The notes beneath the pieces are model-generated. The model searched no databases, was not told where the DNA came from, and saw only the letters and a list, made by a program, of their open reading frames with translations. DNA of 64,000 nucleotides from CALUVN01 sp944323595 (GTDB taxonomy: Bacteria > Cyanobacteriota > Vampirovibrionia > Gastranaerophilales > Gastranaerophilaceae). Shown in pieces: positions 52,825-62,452 of this stretch (position 1 is the stretch's first letter; the number at the start of each line of letters is the position of its first letter). Position numbers and translations under genes: made by a program. The stretch spans positions 124,001 to 188,000 of the forward strand of contig OZ006972.1 of assembly GCA_963931255.1 (NCBI GenBank), written 5' to 3'.

Positions 52825-55404
52825 ATGACAAAAGCAGAAATCAATAATATAAAAACTTCAGAAGTTGATATTGAAGAGTTGACGCCGGTCATGCAGCAGT
52901 ATTTGGAATGTAAACGCCAGAACCCCGATGCTGTATTATTTTATCGACTCGGCGATTTTTACGAAACATTCTTTGAAGATGCTGTTTTAATGTCAAAAGA
53001 ACTTGAATTGACATTAACAGGAAGAGATGCAGGCGCTAAATACGGGAGAATACCTTTAGCCGGAATACCGGCAAAAGCAGTTGCAGGATATCTGGAAAAA
53101 CTGGTTCAAAAAAATATAAAAGTTGCAATCTGCGACCAGCTTGAAGACCCAAAATTCGCAAAAGGGCTTGTAAAAAGAGGTGTAACACGTATTATTACAT
53201 CAGGAACTCTTACTGAAAGCGATTTTCTTAACCAGAATTCCAACAATTATATATGTGCATTATTTAAAAATGAAAAAAGCGATATATACGGTTTTGCCTA
53301 TGCTGATATTTCGACAGGAGAATTCAAAACAACACAGGCTCCGCTTGCTCTGATAATGTCAGAACTTGCACGGATAAGACCGGCAGAAGTAATCGCACCG
53401 TCCATTGAACAAAAACTCCAGCCGTTTCAAATTGTGCCGGAATCTAAAATTAATCTGCCAGATGAAATTGTAAAATTATACAATTGCTCCAAAATTCCAT
53501 CATCTGTGTTTGATGAAAATTTTGCACAGAGTAATCTGAAAGCCGTATTTGAGGCACAAAGTCTGGAATCTTTCGGGTATACAAAATACAAAACAGGTTT
53601 TAGAGCCGCAGGCGCATTACTGGCTTACGTCTGGGAGAATATGAAAGCTAACCTGCCAAGATTTGACAGAATTGAGCCCTATGAACTTTCAGAGTTCATG
53701 ATTTTAGACAGCAGCACCAGAAAAAATCTTGAACTGACAGAAACATTACGGGAAAAAAGTAAATACGGCTCACTATTCTGGGCAATTGACAGAACAAAGA
53801 CTAATATGGGAGCCAGACTGTTAAAAAGCTGGATTTGTCAGCCTCTTAAAAAAGTGGACGACATACTTGCAAGACAAAATGTAGTCAGCGAGTTTGTTGA
53901 AAATAATGACGTCAGAATTAATATAAATAATATTTTAGAAAAAATTTATGACATCCAGAGACTTGCAACAAGAATGAGCAACTGTTCGGCAAATCCTAAA
54001 GATTTTCTAAGCTTAAAAGCATCTCTCAATATGCTGCCGGAATTACTGGATGCAGCACAAACGCTTGAAAATAATCCGCTTGCAGGTATCGAGCAGTACA
54101 GAGAAGAAATTAAAGAATACGTTCAGTTGATTGACCGAACTATAGCAGAAGACGCGCCAATGCTTATCAAAGACGGCGGAATTTTAAAAGAGGGCGTCAA
54201 CGGAGAACTCGACTATTTTAGAGAACTTCTTACCGGCGGAGAAAACTGGCTTAAAAATTTTGAAGAACAGGAAAAAGAAGCAACCGGTATAAAAAATCTG
54301 AAAGTCGGATATAATAAAGTTTTCGGTTATTTTATAGAAGTAACAAACTCTTTCCGTAACCTTGTCCCGCCGACATACATCCGTAAACAAACTCTTACCG
54401 GTGCAGAACGTTTTATTACGGATGAATTGAAAAAACACGAAGATGATGTATTGTCCGCAAAATTTAAAGCTGTTGAACTGGAATATAAACTGTTTTGCGA
54501 CTTTAGGGAATATTCCAAAGAATTTGTGACAAAAATCAGAGAAATAGCTGACAGTATTGCAAAAACAGATGTTTACGCCTCACTTGCACAGGCAGCAGTT
54601 GAAAACAGTTACTGCAAGCCGGAGATAGATGACTCTGATGATTTTATAGTCAAAAACGGCAGACATCCGGTTCTGGAAAAAATACTACCTTTAGGCGAAT
54701 ACGTTTCCAATGATTTGGAATTAAAAAGCAAATCGCATGATACGACGCAGTTTATGATATTAACCGGCCCTAATATGGCGGGTAAATCAACTTATATGCG
54801 GCAAAATGCCTTAATTGCACTGCTTGCACAAATAGGTTCCTGGGTACCGGCAGATTACGCAAAAGTCGGAGTATTTGATAAAATTTTTACCAGAGTAGGT
54901 GCTTCTGATGATTTAACACTCGGACAGTCAACCTTTATGGTTGAAATGATTGAAACTGCATATATTCTGAATGCAGCAACAGACAAGAGCTTTATACTCC
55001 TTGATGAAATAGGAAGAGGGACAAGTACTTATGATGGAGTTGCCATTGCCTGGGCGGTTGCGGAATACATCGCAACAAAAATTAAAGCAAGATGCATATT
55101 TGCAACTCACTACCACGAATTAAATGTTATGACAAAAACCTACCCGCAAATCAAAAACTACAGAATAACAATCAGCGAAGAAAACGGACATATTGAATTT
55201 TTAAGAAAAATCGTTCAGGGCGGCGCAAGCAAAAGTTATGGTATTCAGGTTGCAAAAATGGCAGGTTTGCCGAACGCTGTTATTAAAAAATCAGAAGACT
55301 TAATGGTTAAAATGCAGAAAGATTTTTCTAATAACCTCGCAACAAGGAGAAAGACAGAAGAAAATGTTCCGGAAGTACCTCAATTAAATCTGTTTGGCAG
55401 CTAA
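52825..55404 (+). CDS. mutS: DNA mismatch repair protein MutS
   Basis: Recognises mismatches and recruits MutL. From the ATG at 52825 it is 859 residues: mismatch-binding domain YRLGDFYETFFEDA (F-Y-E), connector and lever, Walker A LTGPNMAGKSTYMRQ (about residue 655), Walker B ILLDEIGRGTST and ATHYHEL. Longer in-frame readings upstream overlap the divergent gene and are unlikely. MutS is relevant to the stability of homopolymer tracts such as the autotransporter G12. Confidence 0.95.
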   Translation: MTKAEINNIKTSEVDIEELTPVMQQYLECKRQNPDAVLFYRLGDFYETFFEDAVLMSKELELTLTGRDAGAKYGRIPLAGIPAKAVAGYLEKLVQKNIKVAICDQLEDPKFAKGLVKRGVTRIITSGTLTESDFLNQNSNNYICALFKNEKSDIYGFAYADISTGEFKTTQAPLALIMSELARIRPAEVIAPSIEQKLQPFQIVPESKINLPDEIVKLYNCSKIPSSVFDENFAQSNLKAVFEAQSLESFGYTKYKTGFRAAGALLAYVWENMKANLPRFDRIEPYELSEFMILDSSTRKNLELTETLREKSKYGSLFWAIDRTKTNMGARLLKSWICQPLKKVDDILARQNVVSEFVENNDVRININNILEKIYDIQRLATRMSNCSANPKDFLSLKASLNMLPELLDAAQTLENNPLAGIEQYREEIKEYVQLIDRTIAEDAPMLIKDGGILKEGVNGELDYFRELLTGGENWLKNFEEQEKEATGIKNLKVGYNKVFGYFIEVTNSFRNLVPPTYIRKQTLTGAERFITDELKKHEDDVLSAKFKAVELEYKLFCDFREYSKEFVTKIREIADSIAKTDVYASLAQAAVENSYCKPEIDDSDDFIVKNGRHPVLEKILPLGEYVSNDLELKSKSHDTTQFMILTGPNMAGKSTYMRQNALIALLAQIGSWVPADYAKVGVFDKIFTRVGASDDLTLGQSTFMVEMIETAYILNAATDKSFILLDEIGRGTSTYDGVAIAWAVAEYIATKIKARCIFATHYHELNVMTKTYPQIKNYRITISEENGHIEFLRKIVQGGASKSYGIQVAKMAGLPNAVIKKSEDLMVKMQKDFSNNLATRRKTEENVPEVPQLNLFGS

Positions 55405-55493
55405 AATAATTAAATTTTGTAAATTTTTTGTAAAAAAAAGAGCAAAAAATTTTATTTATGAGTTTTAATGTAAAAGAAGTATAAGGAGAAAAT

Positions 55494-55913
55494 ATGCAGT
55501 TAGTAGGTCTTAATCCGCAAGTAGCTTTTCAAGCGAAACAAGCAGAAAACAAAACAGATGTAAATGCAACTGTTAATACCAAAACTGCACCAACACCTGA
55601 TGATTCGTTTGAAAAAACTGAACACAAAAAAACATTTAAAGAGGGTCTCGGCAGTGTAGCCAAATTCTTTGTTAATATGAAAGAAATGGCTGTCGGAATA
55701 GTTAAAGGGCTTTTATACGGCGGCGCAGCAGCCGGAGCGATTGTTTTGGGCGATCGTGCAATCAACCTGAAACACACAATGAAAGGCGGCATGGCTGCAT
55801 CCATTGTAGGCGGAGGTATTGCGGCATTCCATATTATTAAGGCACGCCTTAAATCCAACCAAAGAACAGCAAACGTTGACCACCAATTAAAAATTGGTCA
55901 CAGAGATAAATAG
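55494..55913 (+). CDS. Small membrane protein with the N-terminal F-x-x-K motif
   Basis: 139 residues, not recognised. SD AAGGAG. The N-terminus MQLVGLNPQVAFQAKQ shares the F-Q-A-K motif of the 46.9 kb protein. A disordered Thr/Pro stretch follows, then an amphipathic segment and one or two hydrophobic stretches with many Gly (KGLLYGGAAAGAIVLGD, GGMAASIVGGGIAAFHI). The C-terminus is basic. Architecture is like that of the 27.2 kb protein. Confidence 0.7.
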   Translation: MQLVGLNPQVAFQAKQAENKTDVNATVNTKTAPTPDDSFEKTEHKKTFKEGLGSVAKFFVNMKEMAVGIVKGLLYGGAAAGAIVLGDRAINLKHTMKGGMAASIVGGGIAAFHIIKARLKSNQRTANVDHQLKIGHRDK

Positions 55914-56656
55914 ATTCATTATTTATCCAAAAGCCGATTTGTCCAAAATTTTATAAGGTTTGGAATATCATTAAAAGGCGACTATTTGAATGTTGAAGAG
56001 TCTTATTGATGCAAACGTTACGTTTGCCAAACATCATGTTTGCACCTCACCCCTGCCCTCTCCTAAGTATAGGAGAGGGAGCGCAGTGTATCACCAAAAG
56101 TCAATCTATAGAAAATTTAAGAATACAGTTAAGCACCTACGGTCTCATACAAAAGCCGACCTGTCGAAAATTTTATAAGGTTTTTGAATATTTTTAAAAG
56201 GCGATTACTTGAAAGTTTGGGAGTAATGTTGATGCAAACGACAGACTTAACCTGTAGAAAATTTAAGAATACAGTTAAGCTCCTACGGTCTCATACATAA
56301 GCCGACCTGTCGAAAGACTTTAAAAGTTTTTTGAAAATCTTCTAAAGGCGATTTTTCAGTTTGCGGAAAAAGTGTAGAAAAAATAAAAAACGACCAGCTG
56401 TAGGTCGTAAAGGGAAAAAAAGGAAAACTATTTTATATATGTTAAAGGGGGTTCAAAAGCGATTGTTACAATAGATAAAAGATATATATACTTAGTGAGG
56501 ATATCATATGAAAAAGTGTCCCAACCGCTTTTGAAGAACTTTTTATTTTTTACGTTTATTTATACGTTTATTTTACGTTCGTTTTTATTAATCTCCGTAG
56601 TTGTCCGGTTTTGTATTCCGCAAGCTTGGCATAATATCGCTTGCAGGGGCTGCTCA
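55914..56656. repeat. Non-coding repeat mosaic
   Basis: The 743 bp between two genes contains: (1) a module at 55974-56044 shared with 43641-43710; (2) a CCTCACCCCTGCCC... repeat end with an internal hairpin at 56045-56079; (3) two copies of a 146-bp unit starting near 56098 and 56244 (landmark GAAAATTTAAGAATACAGTTAAGC at 56111 and 56257, and AGCCGACCTGTCGAAA). The last 290 bp show no clear feature. Confidence 0.7.
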
Positions 56657-57685
56657 TTAACCGAATGTCTTGAATGTAGATTCTGTGTTCTTTTCAATAA
56701 CTTTAGATACTGCATCCATTTCTGTTTGAATTGCTGCTTGTTCTGTATCTAATTGTTTCAATCTCAATTCAAGGTTCTTATCTTCAGCCTGGATAATTTC
56801 AATCTTAGCGTTGATTTCTTGTATTGATTGATCGTATAAGTATTTGTCGTATTCGTATTGGTTCATTGCATCGTCGTACTTGTCTTGATCTGTTACTGTT
56901 GTTGCATCAAGTGTATATGTAACAGGATCATCACCGTTCGGATTAAGGGTAATTGCAATGTATCTGCCTGTTGTATCTTGTTCCATTCTGGCTTCTACAC
57001 CTTTAATTTCTTCGGTAATTTTGGCAGTACCGATGGTGTATGCCGGAATTGTTGATTGTGATGAACCTGACTCTGAATAGATTGCATTTTCTACTACTGA
57101 TTGTTTGTAGAATACAGGTGTCCATTGTCCTGTTGATGTATTCTTTTGATATCTTACATAGTACGGTTCATCTTGTCCGTTGTTATATTTTTCATTAATT
57201 TTATCTATGTATAATTTTTCTTCTTCCATCAAAGCGTCACGTTGTTCTTGAGTAAGAGTAGACAGATATGGATCGTTATCAATGTCGTAACCGGTTAAAT
57301 CGCCAGCAACTCTTAATACATCGCTTCCAACTGTATAATTGCCTGAATCATCATCGTGGAAGATAACTGTAGGGGTGCCGGAAACTGCTGCATAGTCATC
57401 AGTATAAGTTCTGTTATAGCTGATTAAGTAATTACCATTTGCCTGCGCAATCAATGATGTAATTGAATTGGTCAATGCACCGTCGCTGAATGAATAAATT
57501 GTCTTTGTATAATCAGATGTTGACGGAGGTGTTGGCACTGTCATCCCGAGCAGTTGATTATAGTAGTTCGCAGATTGGTTTGACAAAGTTGTTCTTTGTT
57601 GGTTAATCTGTTGTCCTTCATATTCAGTGTTTGTTTTCCTTGCGGTAAGACCTAAAAATCTTGCCTGTGATGCTGCCATTCCCAT
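56657..57685 (-). CDS. Hypothetical protein with conserved N-terminus and C-terminal coiled coil
   Basis: 342 residues. The N-terminus MGMAASQARFLGLTARKTNTE continues with QGQQ-like helical sequence; the C-terminal 70 residues are a predicted coiled coil (SIQEINAKIEIIQAEDKNLE). The centre is Thr/Ser/Asn-rich with Gly turns, like an extracellular filament or flagellar-axial-type protein. No signal peptide. I recognise the N-terminal style as that of axial or hook-associated proteins, but no family can be named. Confidence 0.7.
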   Translation of the reverse strand: MGMAASQARFLGLTARKTNTEYEGQQINQQRTTLSNQSANYYNQLLGMTVPTPPSTSDYTKTIYSFSDGALTNSITSLIAQANGNYLISYNRTYTDDYAAVSGTPTVIFHDDDSGNYTVGSDVLRVAGDLTGYDIDNDPYLSTLTQEQRDALMEEEKLYIDKINEKYNNGQDEPYYVRYQKNTSTGQWTPVFYKQSVVENAIYSESGSSQSTIPAYTIGTAKITEEIKGVEARMEQDTTGRYIAITLNPNGDDPVTYTLDATTVTDQDKYDDAMNQYEYDKYLYDQSIQEINAKIEIIQAEDKNLELRLKQLDTEQAAIQTEMDAVSKVIEKNTESTFKTFG

Positions 57686-57825
57686 AGCATGTTTCCTTTC
57701 GATTTCGTTCCCTTGTACTTCCTTTATCGGCTTTTTTAATGTTTTTCTTTAATTTTTCTACTCTTTTTCGTTACATTTCGTAATAATTATATCGTTCAAT
57801 TTCCCCTTTCCGCCCTCTACGCAAG

Positions 57826-57861
57826 CACAAAAGACCGCTTTAAAAAAAGCGGTCTTTTGTG
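57826..57861 (-). terminator. Terminator downstream of tgt
   Basis: CACAAAAGACCGCT and AGCGGTCTTTTGTG form a perfect 14-bp stem around an 8-nt AT-only loop, 25 bp beyond the tgt stop. Confidence 0.8.
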
Positions 57862-57885
57862 TACTTTTGTTAAGATATACTACTT

Positions 57886-59010
57886 TTAAACAAAGTTTTT
57901 ATAATGTTGTTGATAGAAATCACCAAAAGTATCTGTTAAAATAGCATCTCTGCATCGTTGAGAAAATTCCACAAGGAATTGAATATTATGAATAGATAAC
58001 AAAGTAGATGCAGTAGATTCCTGACATCTCCACAGATGCCTGATATATGCTCGTGAATGGTTACGGCAGGCGTAACAATTACATCCCTCAACCAGCGGAA
58101 GTGCATCATCCTCATATTGTTTATTTTTTATATTCTTCTTACCGTCCCAGGTAAAGAACGAGCCATGCCGTGCATTTCTGGTAGGAAGAACACAATCAAA
58201 CATATCAACGCCAAATTTTATACCGTCAAGTAAATCTTCAGGAGTTCCGACACCCATAAGGTATCGAGGCTTATTTGCCGGCAGAAGCGGGGCTGTAAGT
58301 TCTACAAAATGATTTTTCACATCAGCGGGTTCGCCAACGCTTACACCGCCTATTGCATAACCTGCAGCTTCAAAGGTTGAAATAACAGATGCGCTTTCTC
58401 TGCGCAAATCATCGAAAAAAGCACCCTGAACAATAGGGAACAGCGCCTGTTTAGGGTTAGTTTTAGCTTTAAAGCATCTTTCAAGCCATCTATGGGTACG
58501 TTCCATTGCCTTTTTAGCGGTGTCATAATCGCAAGGGTAAGGAGCACACTCATCAAAAGCCATTATGATATCAGCGCCGATATCCTGCTGGATTTCCATT
58601 GAAACTTCAGGTGAGATAAAGTGCTTTTTACCGTCTTTAGGATCGCGAAACTCGACGCCGTCTTCGGTAATTTTACGCAAATGCGCGAGAGAAAATACCT
58701 GAAATCCGCCGGAATCCGTCAGAACAGGTTTATCCCAATTCATCCAGCCATGGATTCCGCCGAATTGTTTTATTCTTTTTGTGCCGGCGCGTAAATACAG
58801 GTGGTAAGAATTTGCTAAAATAATCTGAGCACCTGTATTTCTAACCTGATCACCGGTCAAAGTTTTTACGGCAGAATTTGTTCCCACAGGCATAAATATA
58901 GGTGTTTTAATCTCTCCGTGCGGGGTTTTAAGAATTCCGGCGCGTGCCCCTGTTTGTTTACAAACATGGATTAGCTGATAATCAAAATTATCAAAGCAGT
59001 TATCTCGCAT
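57886..59010 (-). CDS. tgt: Queuine tRNA-ribosyltransferase
   Basis: Exchanges guanine 34 for preQ1 in Asp, Asn, His and Tyr tRNAs. The 374-residue protein has the nucleophile motif DSGGFQVFS (about residue 95), substrate-pocket FDECAPYP, LMGVGTPEDLLDG and the zinc ligands in CNCYACRNHSRAYIRHL. Its ATG overlaps the ndk stop (59010), so the pair is translationally coupled. Confidence 0.95.
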   Translation of the reverse strand: MRDNCFDNFDYQLIHVCKQTGARAGILKTPHGEIKTPIFMPVGTNSAVKTLTGDQVRNTGAQIILANSYHLYLRAGTKRIKQFGGIHGWMNWDKPVLTDSGGFQVFSLAHLRKITEDGVEFRDPKDGKKHFISPEVSMEIQQDIGADIIMAFDECAPYPCDYDTAKKAMERTHRWLERCFKAKTNPKQALFPIVQGAFFDDLRRESASVISTFEAAGYAIGGVSVGEPADVKNHFVELTAPLLPANKPRYLMGVGTPEDLLDGIKFGVDMFDCVLPTRNARHGSFFTWDGKKNIKNKQYEDDALPLVEGCNCYACRNHSRAYIRHLWRCQESTASTLLSIHNIQFLVEFSQRCRDAILTDTFGDFYQQHYKNFV

Positions 59011-59483
59011 TATTCATCAATACTTTCCGTAACTATTTCCATCATATTTTTATAGTTGAGACAAAGTTCTTCCGGCTTGAAGTAGAGATTAATTTCTCGT
59101 TCTGCACTTTCAAGAGAATCAGAACCGTGTACTGCGTTATATTCTTTTAACTGGCTGTAATCAGCACGGATAGAACCTACATCAGCTTCGCAAGGATCAG
59201 TAGCACCTAAAAGGTGACGAATGCCCTGAACAGCTTTATAGCCTTGAAATACCATAGCGACAATAGGTCCGCTTGTAATATATTTAACTAAATTAGGGTA
59301 AAAAGGTTTGCCGATATGTTCCTGATAGTGTTTTGCAGCAAGTTCTTCATCAACCTGCAGCATTTTCATACCGACAATTTTGTAGCCTTTTTTTTCAAAA
59401 CGGGCAATAATATCACCGATAAAACCGCGTTTTACGGCATCCGGTTTAATGGCTACAAATGTTTTCTCTTCTGTATGCTTCAT
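59010..59483 (-). CDS. ndk: Nucleoside-diphosphate kinase
   Basis: Balances NTP pools by phosphate transfer through a phospho-His. 157 residues with TFVAIKPDAVKRGFIGDI at the start and the catalytic His in NAVHGSDS (about residue 120). LLGATDPCEADVGSIRADY is standard. SD GGAGG precedes the ATG. It is coupled to tgt. Confidence 0.95.
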   Translation of the reverse strand: MKHTEEKTFVAIKPDAVKRGFIGDIIARFEKKGYKIVGMKMLQVDEELAAKHYQEHIGKPFYPNLVKYITSGPIVAMVFQGYKAVQGIRHLLGATDPCEADVGSIRADYSQLKEYNAVHGSDSLESAEREINLYFKPEELCLNYKNMMEIVTESIDE

Positions 59484-59533
59484 TTATAATTTCCTCCATT
59501 CATGGCAATAATACCATAAGCAAAATAAAAAAG

Positions 59534-62419
59534 CTATCTCAATTTGTAGAGATTAGTGTCAAATCTAAGTTCCGGCAGCACATAAGTTTCGCCGATAAAG
59601 TCCAGATAAGTTTTACAGGAATTGGTTGAACCTAAAACAGTAAAGGAAACAGGATGAGCTTTAAACTTATCCATAGAAACCTTGTGCCGTAACGGAGCTG
59701 CATATATTGATATATCATTAGACCCAACCGCCGCAGCTAATTTGGAGGCTGTTTCTATTATTGCATCACGAATCAAGTCAATATTCTGGTATTTACCCTG
59801 GAGTTCAATATTATCAAGTACAAGAGCTGGTTTTCCGTGAAGGAGTACAAAATAACACATTGTATTCCCGACAGGTTTATCACCATCAAGGACTTCCAGT
59901 GCGGAAATGAATTTATCCATAACATATCTTGGAGCTGCATAACTGTTTGAATCTGAAGACGAACCTATAGCGGTACAACAGGCAGCATGATTTCCCAGAA
60001 ACAGAGAATGCTCTATATCATTCATATCGACCTGACGGACAGAAAGCACTGTATTTTTTCTTCCCTGCATTTTATCTATATCTGCAATTTCTTTAGGACG
60101 CATTTGGGTCATATGGTAGTAAAAATTATCCCGTGATGAACGTATCATACTATTTTCAATTTTTTCATGCCAGAAAGGTTCCTTTTCCAGAAGAGGGTTA
60201 ACTACAGCGAGAATATCTTTTAAATCATCATATTTTATTCTTGATCCGTTTTTATACAGTCTTGTTTCAGTAATTTTCATTAAGGCTTCATCTTCTGCAA
60301 TATCAAAGATTTCTTCCTGTTTTATTGATATTCCGATTTTTTCAAGGGCATTAAAAATTTTCAAACGCTCCGTTTCAGGAATTACCCTGAAATTGATACT
60401 GGTAAAATCTTCTTCCAGACTTTGTAGCACTTTCATCTCAGCCCTTTTTTTATTAAGTTCGGTATTAACAGTAACTGCAAGGTCATCATCTGGAGTAACC
60501 CAGCGGTCATAATTAAGTCCGTGTTTTTCAAACAAATCTTTTGTGACTTTATTTTGCGGCAGCTTATCAAATGCTTCTTTTACGGATATATCCGGATAAG
60601 AATCCAGATACTTAAGCATCCCTAATATTTCATCAAATGTCCGTCTATCTGACAAAAGAAGCTTTGACAGATATGGAGAATTTATAAAATTGACTTTTTC
60701 AGGAAGCTTACTATCTGATGATATTTTCAAATATTCATCATACAAGACTTCGTTTAAGGCTTTATTGAAGAGTTTGTCATTATTCTTTTTGTTTACTTCA
60801 TTCATTATAAGATAAGCCAATTCTTTTGAATCTACTGCTGTAAGATTTTTTCTGCCATTTATAACGTTGGCACGATTTTCAAAAAATGCTTGTACCCGTT
60901 TATTTCCGGCCGTGCCAAAATTTTCGTTAAATTCAAGCATTTTGGCATCGAAAGTTTTACCGCTATCAGACCAGATTTTTTTTGCTGTCAGTATTTGCTC
61001 TTTCGATGGAGAATTCGTATTTATAAGATTAATTAGTTTATCTTTAAGCGGCACTGTCGGCATCGCAAGTACTGCGCGGTATTTCAACAATTTTTCTTCC
61101 GGAGATAAACTGTTATCACTAAGACGTTTTTTTAGTTCCTTATGCTGTTCAAGAGTGTAAAAAGTACCGGCAGAATCTAGAGGAGTTTGAATTGCTGAAA
61201 ATAAATCCGTCATATTATCATACCCCTCTGAACAAAGATAGGTAAACGGTTTAAGTCCGAGTATGTCCAAAAACTCATGAATACTTAATGAGTAGTCTTC
61301 AAACATATCATCTATTGAATCTTTAGGAACACAGTCATAATCTTTGAAGATTAAATCTTTCTTCCTTGCTGCAATTTCTTTAGCGCTATTGAATTTATCA
61401 ACAATATCAGAACTATAAGTTGTGCAATATAAAAGTGTTTCTATATCCTTGAATGTATAAGAATCTTTGACGAATTTTTCAGCAGTATCAAACTGTGCAT
61501 CTGACATTGAAAACAATTTTGACAGATTTGCCCTACTTATCCAGATATCTACAATATTCTTTAAAGGTACGATTTTTGCAATCTTATCCGCACTCATCTT
61601 TGCAATATCCGGAATCACATCAGGTTCAAACATATTATGATATTTTAAAGCACCGTTATTTTTGATATTACGCCAATCAGCATTTGACAGCAGCGCCAGA
61701 GGAATTATATATTCAGCAGGCAGATAATTCCCCGAATCAAATTTGGATACAAGAAGTTGTCTGTCTTTTATACTATGAAAAGTTTTTGGTGAAATCTTGT
61801 CTTTATACTTTGAGATAGAATTTGATAATTGAATAAGGTCGTTAATATTTAAAGGCTCAGGACGTCCTTTTATGTCGGCAAATAGCCCGTATTTCATCAT
61901 TAAAGGATAATTATTCTCCGTCACAGAGCCGAGTTTTTCTAATTCAGCCGAATTAAATTCTGCTTTGCGGCCTTTAATTTGCTTATGCAGATTATTTTGA
62001 ACAATAGTATTTAAAATATCAGGCTTACTTGCAAAACAACACAAGTCATACCTGCCGAATTGATATTTGCGTTCCGGCACATATATAACATCTTTTATAT
62101 TATTAATATACCCGTTAAAATCTTCCAGATGAGCCGGTAAGTCGCTAAAATATGCTAACTTTTTCTCTGGAATCATCCTATTACGATATGCAATTACGTT
62201 ATTCAAATATTCAACAGCTAATGCTTCAGGAGACTTTTTCCTTTCCAGAAATTTTTTACATCTATCAACAAAAGTCTCAGGCAATTTATCTGCAGATACA
62301 AATTCATCAAAAGACGCCGGCGTCATCGGGCGAGAAGACATAGTATCGTTCTTATTTCCGGAAGTAAAAGTCCTATGTGGTATATTTGTTAACTGTATAT
62401 TTGCAGGGGTAATTTTCAT
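59534..62419 (-). CDS. Large protein of unknown function (961 aa), GNAT-like C-terminus
   Basis: Not recognised as a whole. The N-terminus MKITPANIQLTNIPHRTF-x-S-GNK contains a variant of the F-x-x-K motif. The next 700 residues are mostly helical with no clear repeats or motif. The C-terminal 170 residues have LGNHAACCTAIGSS, then a hydrophobic strand MCYFVLLHGKPALVLDNIEL and a helix. The pairing of a G-N-x-CC-x-x-x-G turn with a later L-V-x-D-N-I-E strand recalls an acetyltransferase-like (GNAT) fold, by my memory of such domains only. No signal peptide; ends before ndk. Confidence 0.6.
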   Translation of the reverse strand: MKITPANIQLTNIPHRTFTSGNKNDTMSSRPMTPASFDEFVSADKLPETFVDRCKKFLERKKSPEALAVEYLNNVIAYRNRMIPEKKLAYFSDLPAHLEDFNGYINNIKDVIYVPERKYQFGRYDLCCFASKPDILNTIVQNNLHKQIKGRKAEFNSAELEKLGSVTENNYPLMMKYGLFADIKGRPEPLNINDLIQLSNSISKYKDKISPKTFHSIKDRQLLVSKFDSGNYLPAEYIIPLALLSNADWRNIKNNGALKYHNMFEPDVIPDIAKMSADKIAKIVPLKNIVDIWISRANLSKLFSMSDAQFDTAEKFVKDSYTFKDIETLLYCTTYSSDIVDKFNSAKEIAARKKDLIFKDYDCVPKDSIDDMFEDYSLSIHEFLDILGLKPFTYLCSEGYDNMTDLFSAIQTPLDSAGTFYTLEQHKELKKRLSDNSLSPEEKLLKYRAVLAMPTVPLKDKLINLINTNSPSKEQILTAKKIWSDSGKTFDAKMLEFNENFGTAGNKRVQAFFENRANVINGRKNLTAVDSKELAYLIMNEVNKKNNDKLFNKALNEVLYDEYLKISSDSKLPEKVNFINSPYLSKLLLSDRRTFDEILGMLKYLDSYPDISVKEAFDKLPQNKVTKDLFEKHGLNYDRWVTPDDDLAVTVNTELNKKRAEMKVLQSLEEDFTSINFRVIPETERLKIFNALEKIGISIKQEEIFDIAEDEALMKITETRLYKNGSRIKYDDLKDILAVVNPLLEKEPFWHEKIENSMIRSSRDNFYYHMTQMRPKEIADIDKMQGRKNTVLSVRQVDMNDIEHSLFLGNHAACCTAIGSSSDSNSYAAPRYVMDKFISALEVLDGDKPVGNTMCYFVLLHGKPALVLDNIELQGKYQNIDLIRDAIIETASKLAAAVGSNDISIYAAPLRHKVSMDKFKAHPVSFTVLGSTNSCKTYLDFIGETYVLPELRFDTNLYKLR

Positions 62420-62452
62420 AGTCTTCGTAAACCGTGTAAAGCTATTTTTTTG

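Noticed and set aside
56495..56752. 85-residue + strand frame at the end of the repeat mosaic
   Set aside because: Half of it is the shadow of the coiled-coil gene, and the rest has no support from an SD or from composition.
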